Assembly (NCBI RefSeq): GCF_030272615.1
Contig: NC_081409.1
Location: 238,663,832 to 238,727,831, forward strand
Direction of reading: 5' to 3'
Length of the DNA stretch: 64,000 nt
Source: Cryptomeria japonica
Taxonomy: Eukaryota; Streptophyta; Pinopsida; Cupressales; Cupressaceae
A program made the translations under genes and the position numbers. This document shows, piece after piece, positions 35,001-44,228 of the stretch; position 1 is the first letter of the stretch, and each line of letters starts with the position of its first letter. The notes under the pieces were generated by a model, which was not told the origin of the DNA, did not search any database, and worked only from the letters and a program-made list of their open reading frames with translations.

Positions 35001-35467
35001 AAGGTGAACTTAGAGCCAAGTTTCAAGACAAAGGCATGGGAGAATACACTCTGAATCAAACAATGTTCTTACGACAAGTCATGACCTCTCCCAAGGAATA
35101 TGGGAGGCCACAGCCTAATAAGAAAATCTCCATCATGCTACTCAAATGGGATCCTACCGTCTTTCAAAAATGGGGTGAACTAGAGGAAGAAAATTTATAT
35201 AAAATGCTATATAAGGACGCTGAAGAGGATACACATGATCAAATTATAATACCCTGTGAGAACTATGGCAAAGGTTTCAAAATTCTACAAAGATTTGGGT
35301 ATGATGGAAAAAGCCCTCTCGGACTACGCAAAGAAGGTGTCATGGAGCCTTTACAACCTGAGCTAACTACAAGAAGGGAACGCTCCAAGGGGCTTGGTTT
35401 TCTAAACCCCAAGATTCACAATAAAAGAACAAAACAGATATGGCGAGTCAAAGTGGCTGAAGTCTAA
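32030..35467 (+). pseudogene. Inner gypsy Gag, protease and G-patch
   Basis: 1145 codons without a stop. Position 32030 is GTG where the outer element has ATG in the matching 'xTRxQ' start, so the start codon appears mutated; the next in-frame ATG is 32093. Residues ~1-290 are Gln/Pro/Met-rich. ~320-490 is the retrotransposon Gag fold ('YRGRGDPKAHIRQF', 'LFPQSLGDQAMEWF'). 'CEFHKSRGHKTSNC' near 603 is a variant zinc knuckle. The aspartic protease box reads 'VLINGGAGLNIC'; the outer copy has 'VLIDNGAGLNIC', so the catalytic Asp is Asn here. A G-patch ('YGKGFKILQRFGYDGKSPLG') lies near 1083. The coding region ends in TAA at 35465-35467, in frame with pol. Confidence 0.9.
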
Positions 35468-37795
35468 CAAGAAGATGACTATTCTACAAATTCCAACGAA
35501 TGGGAATGGGGTTCAGACAAATCCTCCAGCGACTATGAGCTCAATGAGACGTTTAGAGAGCCAGAGGAACCTACAGAGGAGGAGGAGTTTTACAAGAAAT
35601 TCAGAGTTGGTCAAGAACCGACCCATAAGGATCCCGCACAAGCGTCGTTTCAAGGCCCTAGGTCAAGATCACATAGGATGAGGACACCTGTCCCTGAGGG
35701 TGCTACTAGTGATGATAATTTGGACTCACTCACGATCGAAACTGATGAGGAGAGTGCCATTGACGACCTCGATGACTATCTTGACATACCTGAATATAAC
35801 CACATCTTCACTATTAGCCTTGCGAACTCTGAAAACACTAAAGACCTTCCCCTCGTTCACCCCCAACTCATTGACTGGGATCAGGATGGACCAGCACAGC
35901 TTGATACATTTCAAAATGATGAAGCTATAGTCGATTATCTTGGCATTCGCGATGATCTTCCTCTTGGAGACCATAAAGCAGGATACGCCATAGAGCTTAA
36001 TAACATGGCATACTTTGGTGAGGGTGTCGGGCCTTCTAGTCGCAAAAATGTGAAAATAAAAACAAAACAAGGGTCTTATGGCGAAAACCACACTGTGGCG
36101 CTATCTGACTCTAAAAAAGTAAAAAGAAAGGACGTATCTGAGGGTGAAAACCTCTCTGAGGCGCCCGAAGATGGAAGGCTTGACATTCTCCCAGCATCAT
36201 ACGAGGAAAAATCATCCATGTTGGTAGAGGAGACTATAAAGACAAACATTGGTACAACAGAGGTTCCACATAACATATTTTTGGCTCAATCATTGACAGA
36301 GGCCGAGAAAGCAAGGTTCATAAGCTTCTTTAAGGAACGACAAGTCAACTTTGCATGGTCTTATGCTGATATGCCTGGACTAGACCCCGATTTAGTAATG
36401 CATCATTTAACAGTCAAACCGGGGGCAAAACCGGTAAAACAAAAATTGAGGAAAATGCATCCACAAGTGGCATTATTAGTCAAGGCAGAGCTGGAGAAAT
36501 TACTGGATGTCGGATTCATACGCCCAATTGATTATCCTGAATGGATTTCCAACTTAGTACCTGTTAGCAAACCAGATCGCAGCATCCGAATATGTACAGA
36601 CTTCAGGGATATCAACAAGGCTTGTCCGAAGGATGATTTCCCATTACCAAACATTGATTTAATTGTTGATCTCACAGCAGGCCATGAGATGTTATCTTTA
36701 ATGGACGGATTCTCGGGATATAATCAGATCAGGATTGCACCTGAAGATCAACATAAAACATCATTTACTTGTCCATGGGGAACCTTCTGCTGGAATGTCA
36801 TGCCCTTTGGACTGAAAAATGCAGGTGCCACGTATCAACGAGCTATGACTACTATCTTCCATGATCTCATGCATGTAACGGTGGAAGATTATGTTGACGA
36901 CCTTTTGGTTAAATCAATAGACAGAAATACACACTTGGACATACTTTCAGTTGCTTTTGATAGGCTGGAAAAATACAAGGTAAGATTGAACCCAAAGAAA
37001 TGTGTCTTTGGAGTAACCTCCGGGAAGCTCCTAGGATTCATTGTGTCTAAAAGAGGAATAGAAGCTGATCCAGCAAAAGTCAAGGCTATCTTGGACATGC
37101 CGCCACCCAAGAATATCAGTCAACTTCGGTCTTTACAAGGGAGACTCCAGTCCATACGAAGATTCATAGCACAACTTGCAGATAAGTGCAATCCTTTCCA
37201 GCACCTGCTACACAAAAACATCAAGTTCAAATGGGATGAGAACTGTCAACAGGCTTTTCAGGCACTCAAAGACTATCTTTTGAACCCGCCAGTTTTGATG
37301 CCACCAATTCAAGATCAACCATTGCTACTTTACATATCAGCTACTCCAACAGCACTGGGGGCACTCCTAGCACAACAAATACCTGACGGCAAGGAAAAAG
37401 CAGTTTACTATATCAGTCGCACGTTGGTGGGATATGAGCTGAACTACACTCCAATTGAGCGTGCATGTCTCGCTGTGGTCTTTGCTTCACAAAAATTACG
37501 ACATTATATGCTCACTCACAAGACTAAGTTGATTGCCAGAATTGATCCACTAAAATATCTTCTCAACAAAGCTACACTTACTGGGCGGCTGGCCAAGTGG
37601 GTAATGATCTTGAGTGAATTCGACATTGAATACGTGGACAGAAAAGCCATAAAAGGACAAGCCATCGCAGATCAACTGGCAGATGCTCCCATGATAGATG
37701 ATGTTCCTCTACAGTCAGAATTTCCAGATGAGTCCATTCTAACAATATCACCTGCAAAGCCATGGCAACTATACTTTGATGGCTCATACACATAG
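35468..37795 (+). pseudogene. Inner gypsy reverse transcriptase and RNase H
   Basis: Continues the gag frame after TAA. About 70 acidic linker codons precede the Met at 35678. Residues ~225-430 of the 35678 frame are the RT: 'VKQKLRKMHPQ', 'RICTDFRDINKACPKDDFPLP', 'FSGYNQI', 'PFGLKNAGATYQR' and catalytic 'YVDDLLVKS'. 'LLLYISATPTALGALLAQ' to 'EYVDRKAIKGQAIADQLADAP' is the gypsy RNase H. RT copies the RNA into cDNA and RNase H removes the template. The frame stops at TAG (37793-37795) inside 'YFDGSYT*HGAGAG', where the outer copy has AGG. All catalytic residues visible in RT are intact. Confidence 0.93.
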
Positions 37796-38160
37796 CATGG
37801 GGCAGGAGCGGGTATACTCTTTATAACTCCCCAAGGCGATTCTATACCAAAGTCATACCGCTTATCATTTCCTTGCATTAACAATATAGCGGAATACGAG
37901 GCATTAACAACTGGGTTAAGAATTGCAGTTCAGTGGAAGATCCAAGAACTTCATGTTTTTGGGGATTCTCAACTTGTCATCCGTCAAGCAACTGATGATT
38001 ATCAAACAAAAGATGAAAAGCTAATGCCTTACAAACAACTGGTAGATGATCTGAAACAGCACTTTGCAAAGATAGAGTTTGAGCAGATACCAAGAGAACA
38101 GAATCGCGCTGCTGATGCCATGGCTACAATTGCTTCGCTCATTGATCTGCCACAAAATGA
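37796..38160 (+). pseudogene. Second (archaeal-type) RNase H of inner gypsy
   Basis: 'YFDGSYT.HGAGAGILFITPQGDSIPKSYRL', 'NNIAEYEALTTGLRIA', 'VFGDSQLVIRQ' and 'IPREQNRAADAMATIAS' carry the D-E-D-D pattern of a complete extra RNase H placed after the ordinary gypsy RNase H. A dual RNase H is an established mark of plant Tat-group gypsy elements. The in-frame TAG at 37793 cuts it from the upstream polyprotein; otherwise the frame is continuous into integrase. Confidence 0.85.
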
Positions 38161-39511
38161 GACCTGCTATGAGTTCCTAGTGGACAACCTGCTGATTCCG
38201 TCATATGAGATCACTCCTACAGAAATGATATGTGTTGTTGGTCCTGAATCCCAGTTATATGGTTCCATATTCACATACCTTCGCGACAATATCTTACCTC
38301 CCGATCTATCGAACAACCAACACCGCACTTTCATTCGCCAATCCTCCCGATACGTTATCCTAGCTGATATCCTATACCGACGAGGTCTAGATGGCACCCT
38401 TCTTAGATGTTTAGAGAGTGACGAAGCTCAGATTGCGTTACGAGAAGTGCACGAAGGGATATGTGGTCCGCATACTAGTGGTCCTACCTTGGCCAAGAAA
38501 CTCATCAGGACTGGATACTACTGGCCTACTATGGAAAAAGATGCATATCAGTTTGTCAAGAAGTGTAAGCAGTGTCAAATTCATGGAGACCTTATACATG
38601 CACCAGCACAAGAACTACAGCCACTTGCATCTCCTTGGCCCTTTTGTCAGTGGGGACTCGATCTCATAGGCAAGATTCACCCTCCTTCTTCCAATGGACA
38701 TAAATTCATTATCACAGCCACAGAGTATTTCACAAAGTGGATTGAAGTTGTGCCTCTCACACAAGTTACTAGGAAACAAATCGCTACTTTCATCCTGAAC
38801 TACATCATTTGCCGATACGGGATTCCTACTTCCATTATCACCGATAACGGGCGTCCTTTCAAGAACCAGGATGTTCGTGAACTCTGTGAGCGCTTCCATA
38901 TCTCTCACCGTTTCTCCACACCATACTACCCCCAAGGTAATGGCCAAGCTGAGGCGTCTAACAAAACAATTCTCAAAATACTTAAAAAGACAGTCGACGA
39001 CGCTGGCCGTAACTGGCATGTCCAACTCAATCCTGCACTTTGGGCCTATCATACCAGTGTCCGCACACCTACAGGAGCTACACCCTACTCACTTGTCTAC
39101 GGCGCTGAAGCCATCTTGCCTATTGAGGTCGAGCTACCTTCTTTACGGGTCTCCTTGAGAAACATAATCAACGATGAAGACTACAGGGTCTCCCGCTTAC
39201 AAGAACTAGAACTGCTGGAGGAACGACGACACACTGCTTTTAATCATCTCAAGGCTTACCAACAACGAATGAGTCGCAGTTACAATCACAAGGTCAAGCC
39301 TCGCACATTTGAGGTAGGTGACTTAGTCCTCAGAGAGAACCCCAAAAATCAGCAAGACAGAGATAAGAAGGGCAAGTTCGAACCAAATTGGCTTGGTCCT
39401 TACATCATCACAGCAGTATATGGATCTGGGGCATATCAGCTCTCTACTACAGAAGGTGAACCTTTGGAGGATCCTATCAACAGCATGCACCTTCGCAGGT
39501 TCTACACATAG
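38161..39511 (+). pseudogene. Inner gypsy integrase
   Basis: Same frame, closed by TAG at 39509-39511 ('RFYT*'). The zinc domain 'HEGICGPH...CKQCQ' (HHCC) is followed by the core: 'QWGLDLIGKI' (Asp), 'IITDNGRPFKNQ' (Asp) and 'YYPQGNGQAEASNK' (Glu). The C-terminus has 'RTFEVGDLVLRENP' and 'FEPNWLGPYIITAVYGSGAYQL', the GPY/F module. There is no internal stop after 37795. It inserts the cDNA into the genome. The sequence looks intact, but translation from the polyprotein start would meet two stops first. Confidence 0.93.
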
Positions 39512-39568
39512 CTCTTCGGAATATCCTAATTCAAAAATACAAAAAAAAATTGTAAAAACAAAAAAATC

Positions 39569-39726
39569 GTCACTTGGTGAAAACCTGGCAAACAGGCGCC
39601 TTGTGACAACAAAAAAAATTGAAAAATCGAAAAAAGTAAAGAGAAATAATTTCGTCCAACGGTGAAAACCACTTCGGTGGCGCCCTGGGCAAGTACCATG
39701 GTGAAAACTGGGTCACCAGCGCCATG
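39569..39726 (+). ncRNA. Three GGTGAAAA-hairpin RNA modules (inner gypsy 3' region)
   Basis: Starting 57 nt after the integrase stop are three modules GGTG-AAAA-[hairpin]-CGCC. Module 1 (39569-39607): GTCAC/GTGAC outside, GGTG/CGCC, AAAA bulge, CCTG/CAGG around GCAAA. Module 2 (39656-39689): GGTG/CGCC, AAAA, CCAC-TTCG-GTGG. Module 3 (39697-39726): CATGGTG/CGCCATG, AAAA, CTGG-GTCA-CCAG. The hairpin sequences differ but the architecture is the same. The outer element has counterparts at 51323-51393. Suggested to be a structured RNA of the sense transcript; function unknown. Confidence 0.65.
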
Positions 39727-41216
39727 CGTAGGGACTTTGCTCCTCCCTCCTTCAGGATTCACTTTCATCCTTTCACTTTGCACACACTCACAACCTATTC
39801 ACTCACAATAAACTTACCCATTCCCATCATGGCTTGTTATTGATCTACCTAAGATTGGTTAACCATCCATAACCCTCCCTTTTCACTCCCTTTTCACCCA
39901 TAATAAATCAGATCCTATCTGTGACTAAGGCAAAATCCTACGTCTAGTGATGGGTGTGGAACTGAGAACATCACATGTTTCGAGGAGTACAGTTTCTTCC
40001 AGCTTCCTTCAAGTCTATCCGCGCACAATCCGCAATAAAGCAACATTTGCATCACAGATCCGCAATAAAGTTTCGTCTTCTCCGCAATAAGGTATCAGTT
40101 TCATGGATTCAGTCAGTTTCAAATGAGACACAGCAGCAACAATGAGCTTCAACAAAATCAAATCTTTCAACAGACTCAGACAACATATGGTTCAGTGCTA
40201 TCTATCTTTTTTTTGTGAAAGTGAACATTGTGACCACAATCGAATAAGACTTATACAAGTGACAAGAGACACTAAACTTGAGGACTACAGTGGATGTTGG
40301 TGTCGAGTCTTGGTTTTCTTTTGATTTTATCTTTTTGGTGACATGTCTTTTAGCTTTTCCAGGATGTCTTTGACTAGAGATTCTATCTCCAGGATGTCTT
40401 TGACTAGAAAGGCGAGGATGGGGTATCGTCACCTATTTGCATTTGCTATCTGTCGATTGTCTTTTAGTAATGCTATGACTTGTCCAAGGATATGAGGACA
40501 CTGTGAGTCTAGTATGAACTGGGGCATTCCTTGTTTTTGACTGTCTTATCTCCATGCAAACAGGTACAATGACTTTCTGGGTCGAACAAATGCCTCGATT
40601 GTCATAACCTATTCTGCCATAATAAAGCTCAATGATGATAACGCACAAGAAGCTCTTTCACGTTCATATCTTCTGTCTTCCATCCCCCTTTCTTGATTGA
40701 CTTTCATCGTCCTTCTCGAGTCCGCGTAGCCCACTATCACATGACTGAGTATAATGACACACCAAAAACATTTGCATTTCATATAGTTACACCTACATCA
40801 CCACATATAAGCATTTCATACATACATATAGATATCACAATTGCATCACATCCTGCATACAACACATGTTAGCACATCTCACATTTTCATTATGTAAATA
40901 ATCATTTGCATTATCATATTCATTTGCATTACATACATTCACATTTGCATCATGCATCACATATACAACATAAAAGAACAAAAATATATTGCATTGCATC
41001 ATATAAGCATCCGTATCACATAAGAACATTTCATCACATAAGGTACACATGCATATAGCTGCCGCAAAAAAAAAAAAAAGGATCATCTCTCATATATACT
41101 CAAAATGTGTCATGATACAATGATGTCAAAAGAATCATATGGCTACAAAAGAATCACCCGCAGGTGTCTACAATACAAAAATGGTACAATACTGATACAT
41201 AGGGAGCCCTCTAAGG
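39727..41216 (+). other. Inner gypsy 3' region, non-coding part
   Basis: No gene. Small repeats only: 'atccgcaataaag'-type phrase three times (40028-40095), 'tccaggatgtctttgactaga' twice (40358-40408), and 40760-41060, low-complexity sequence rich in 'gcat' and 'cacat'. Confidence 0.6.
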
Positions 41217-41809
41217 CTATGATGAACTCCCTCCCTCGGAGCCGCCTGGCCTCGACGGATTTTGAGCCCTAGAAGGACCCACCCCAAGATCAACTCTCCT
41301 GGCCCCTGTGTCCCCTGCAGCCACCCTTCGTGTCGTCCTATCCAGACAAAGGAACTCACTGATCACTCCTACCAACACTATTGGTAGTGCTAATCCTATC
41401 CATGTCATGGTATCCCATGCCACGTGTCCCACCCTCATCTCCAGTCTTGGATCCTAGAACACTCGTCTAAGGGCATCCCTGTCTCCGTCTCGATCGTACG
41501 GAATCAGCTCCCCATCAATAGGAACATGCAGAATCCTATATACATCCTCTAATGTCACTGTCATCTCACCCATCGGCAGGTGAAACGTGCATGTCTCTGA
41601 GTGCCATCTCTCGGCCAACGCAGTCAGCAACCCCATGTTTGCCCGAAACTTGGGCACATAGAGCATATGTGTGAGACCCATCTCCTCAATGGAAATCATG
41701 TCCTGGATCGACAACTCTGGTCGCAGTCTCTGAGTCGATGGGAATCTCTCCCGTGACTCTAACATCGGCAAATACTCCTGCAGTCACACAATCAATCTTG
41801 TCAGTTATC

Positions 41810-42052
41810 GTGGCATTCACTGTTTATCACAAAATGCTACTTGCTACCTAAATGCATCTGGTTATCTATCCTAGTGACACTCACTGTTCATCACAAAGTG
41901 TTGCTATCTACCCTAAGTAGTGCTCCCTGTTCATCACAAAGTACTACGTGTATGACATTCCCTGTTCAGCACAAAGTGTCACTCACATTCGCACTCGTTG
42001 TTCATCACAAAGTGCTCCCTATCTTGGTGCTCCCTATTCATCACAAAGTGCC
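41810..42052 (+). ncRNA. Array of six stem-loops with a constant 15-nt loop
   Basis: Loops at 41818, 41882, 41925, 41960, 41996 and 42032 each read CACTGTTCATCACAA or a close variant and are exactly 15 nt. Each is enclosed by a different but self-complementary stem: 41810-41817/41833-41840 (8 bp), 41873-41881/41897-41905 (9), 41917-41924/41940-41947 (8), 41953-41959/41975-41981 (7), 41991-41995/42011-42015 (5) and 42026-42031/42047-42052 (6). Several pairs are G-T on the plus strand, which fold only in plus-strand RNA. A degenerate seventh copy may lie near 42115-42150. Confidence 0.75.
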
Positions 42053-42179
42053 TGGATCTATCCTAATCTTTCTAGAGGACCTGCTTGAGTGTATCCTCTC
42101 AGCAGCTTATCCAATCGACAGCGTATGTTTATCACAGAACTGCCGATTTGACCTAAAAGACTAAAACCATGCATTTAAA

Positions 42180-42492
42180 CACACAAACGCACTTTTACAA
42201 CAAAAACGCGCTTTTAACTCCTAAACGCGCTTATAGACTGCACAAACACACTTCTGCGACACAGACGCGCTTTCTGAACACAAACGTGCCTATGCCAGAC
42301 ACAAACGCAACCAGGGAACACAGACGTCCCTATATTACATAAACGCTCCTAAAAATCACAGACGCTGCTACATTTCACAAACGCGTCCGTATTCAACACA
42401 AACGCGGTTCCAGGCACAGACGCGCCTGGACCCGACACAGACGCGCCTGTTGGACACAGACGCGCCTGGCGCTGACACAAACGCGGTTGCGC
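42180..42492 (-). repeat. Inverted GCGTCTGTG motif cluster 3
   Basis: About 16 copies of ACACAGACGCG or ACACAAACGCG (the reverse complement of CGCGTCTGTGT) at roughly 20-bp spacing, within the proposed antisense intron. Same motif as leader clusters 1 and 2 but opposite orientation, so the RNA of this cluster could pair with the leader clusters. Confidence 0.85.
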
Positions 42493-42760
42493 ATTTTTGC
42501 ACTTTTTAAATATCCTATTCCTAGCGCATTTATTGCTCCTAAACATGCATTTATGACAAAACTCGAAATGCGTGAAAGTACGAGGAGGTTTTCGGGTACT
42601 TACCGGCTCTCCTGCATCGGCTGGTCGCTGGAATCGGCGGACACGGTCGAATCTATGAATGAATGCCATCGCTGCTGACTGCTGCTGCTCTTTTCTCGCT
42701 CTGCACTGTGATCTTCTAAGGGTGTGGATGACAATGAGGATGTCTTTTGCCCGTGGTCTA

Positions 42761-42767
42761 TCTTATA
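42761..42767 (-). promoter_or_regulatory. Possible TATA box for the antisense ORF
   Basis: The minus strand reads TATAAGA, about 95 bp upstream of the proposed exon 1 ATG (42669). Position is suitable for a core promoter, but the motif is weak. Confidence 0.3.
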
Positions 42768-42866
42768 GCCTACCCTGGCCCTGGCCTTCATTTCCCGAGT
42801 CAGTCTTCTTCATCCCGTGACTTTGTCACTTTATTCGCTCAATCCATTCTAGCCTTTCTTTCTTAT

Positions 42867-43013
42867 CGAGAGATTGTCTGCAATCTTTTCAGACATTTTC
42901 ATCCAATCTCTCGAGGGGGCATATAATTCCCATCTTGGGGCAACTCTGTATCAGTTCATCTTATCTTCTTTGAAACAACGCGACAAGCCGCATTGTCTCA
43001 AAGAGGGGCAAAA
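42867..43013 (+). promoter_or_regulatory. 3'-end hairpins and polypurine tract of inner gypsy
   Basis: Hairpin 1: CGAGAGATTG (42867-42876) pairs with CAATCTCTCG (42904-42913) and is followed by CGAGGGGGCAT. Hairpin 2: CTTTGA-A-ACA (42968-42977) pairs with TGT-C-TCAAAG (42994-43003) and runs directly into the PPT AAGAGGGGCAAAA. The outer element has the same layout with changed but still paired bases (54602-54751). The PPT primes plus-strand DNA synthesis. Confidence 0.7.
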
Positions 43014-43839
43014 TGTAGACACCTAAAATTGTCATGTCTAATTAAATAAATATTTTATTTATTTAATTATCTAAACCTAATTCTTCTATTAATTAAATAA
43101 ATTTTTATTTATTTAATTAATTCATTTATCCTCTTCTAGCCTTATTTCTCATTTAAATAAATACATTTATTTATTTAAATTATCCCTTTCCTAAATTAAA
43201 TAAATATCTTATTTATTTAATTGTCCTACTTCTTCTATTAATTAAATAAATCTTTATTTATTTAATTAATTCATTATCTTTTTCTACACATGACACATGT
43301 CATTCATCTCTTAATTCCTACACTACCTACCTCTTTCATTATTTTATCATTTCTTTTACCTACCCTCTAATCCTAGCCGACCTCTCTTTTTACACCTCTC
43401 AATCTTAACCCTCCATTTCTTATTGTGTCTTCTATTTAAGGAGATGCTTCCTTCATTGTCAAACCCTAATGCCTAATGACTAATCACTCAGCCTAATGAC
43501 ATATCCTAATGACAAACCCTAATGACTGATTTTGGAGTACTTGGCTACACTACAATTCCACTTGCAACCACATTCCGTTCTTTGTTGAGCTCTTGTGCAT
43601 ACAAAAATCTGAGAGCAAGTATATCAAGCAAGATCAATGGAGATAGGAAGAATGGAGATCAAAACCCTATTGGACATGTGATGGTATAATCTTTGTGATT
43701 TTTGAGTTATTTGCATTGTCTTAGGTTATCTTCATATGTTATGGTGGATCTTTGTTCATTGTTAGGCTAGGGTTTGGTGGTTGAATCCATTTTAGTCTTT
43801 CAATATTGTTATCATTGTTATCCATTTTCACCATATACA
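43014..43839 (+). repeat. Inner gypsy 3' LTR (826 bp)
   Basis: Same length as the 5' LTR and nearly identical; I noticed changes such as 'attcctac' for 'attcatac' and 'ttatcatt' for 'ttattatt'. Followed by the target-site duplication GTTAC (43840-43844). Confidence 0.97.
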
Positions 43840-43844
43840 GTTAC

Positions 43845-43967
43845 ATCTACCTTAAAAAGTGCTAGAGATCCACGTGCAACACAAATCACCAACCATCAAT
43901 CTCTCATTTCATCAAACAAACTCATCATCATTTTTCACTAAACTTCAACAAAAAGCTTGTAAACAAA
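43845..43967 (+). other. Outer gypsy 5' leader, second part
   Basis: The leader resumes after the inner element and reaches the outer gag start at 43968. AT-rich, no ORF. Confidence 0.8.
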
Positions 43968-44228
43968 ATGGCTCAAACCCGATCACAGTCGAGGCAACGA
44001 GAAATAGAAATGGAAGAGGAAGAAGAGGAAAATATCAATGAATTCCAAGAAGCACTTGGAGGAAATGTGAATGACGAAAACCCAAGTACTCCCACTCCTG
44101 CAACAATAGAAAGGGCCCAGCATAACCCTCTCTTTAACAGACTTTTTGACGAAATACTCAGGAGCAATGCGGATGCTCACTTCTTAAGACTCGCTCAAGA
44201 AACCATCAGAAAGACAAAGTCGCCATGA
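43968..44228 (+). pseudogene. Outer gypsy Gag, N-terminus
   Basis: The ATG start gives MAQTRSQSRQREIEMEEEEEE, an acidic N-terminus homologous in position to the inner 'VETRLQKSRR'. After about 80 codons the frame runs into TGA (44226-44228). The homologous continuation 'RHEEERGRDPIRYNIPRGNPPPPP' is one frame over, so a single-base indel lies near 44210. Confidence 0.8.

Larger units (their letters stand above)
41217..42669 (-). pseudogene. Antisense plant-mobile-domain ORF with one intron (inner gypsy)
   Basis: Exon 2 (41777-41217) encodes 'YVPKFRANMGLLTALAERW', 'TFHLPMGEMTVTLEDVYRIL' and 'VPIDGELI', the core of the plant mobile domain (PMD, as in MAIN/MAIL proteins), then after one in-frame TAG (41456-41454) 'MRVGHVAWDTMTWIGLALPIVLVGVI'. 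Upstream, a 22-codon exon 1 (42669-42604, MAFIHRFDRV...) ends at a canonical donor GTAAGT, and 41778 is the last base of a TGCAG acceptor. Splicing is phase 0 and restores one frame of about 209 codons. The intron (826 bp) holds both the inverted GCGTCTGTG cluster and the constant-loop hairpin array. Antisense extra ORFs are known in Tat elements. The domain is truncated compared with host PMD proteins; function unknown. Confidence 0.65.
28802..43839 (+). mobile_element. Inner Tat-like Ty3/gypsy element, 15 kb
   Basis: Two 826-bp LTRs (28802-29627, 43014-43839) are flanked by the duplication GTTAC (28797-28801 and 43840-43844). I noticed only about four LTR differences, so insertion is recent. 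The internal order is PBS, 2.4-kb leader, a single-frame Gag-PR-Gpatch-RT-RH-aRH-INT coding region (32030-39511) and a 3.5-kb 3' region with an antisense ORF and RNA-like repeat structures. It is inserted in the leader of the outer element, whose proteins are clearly homologous but whose LTRs are different. Confidence 0.97.
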
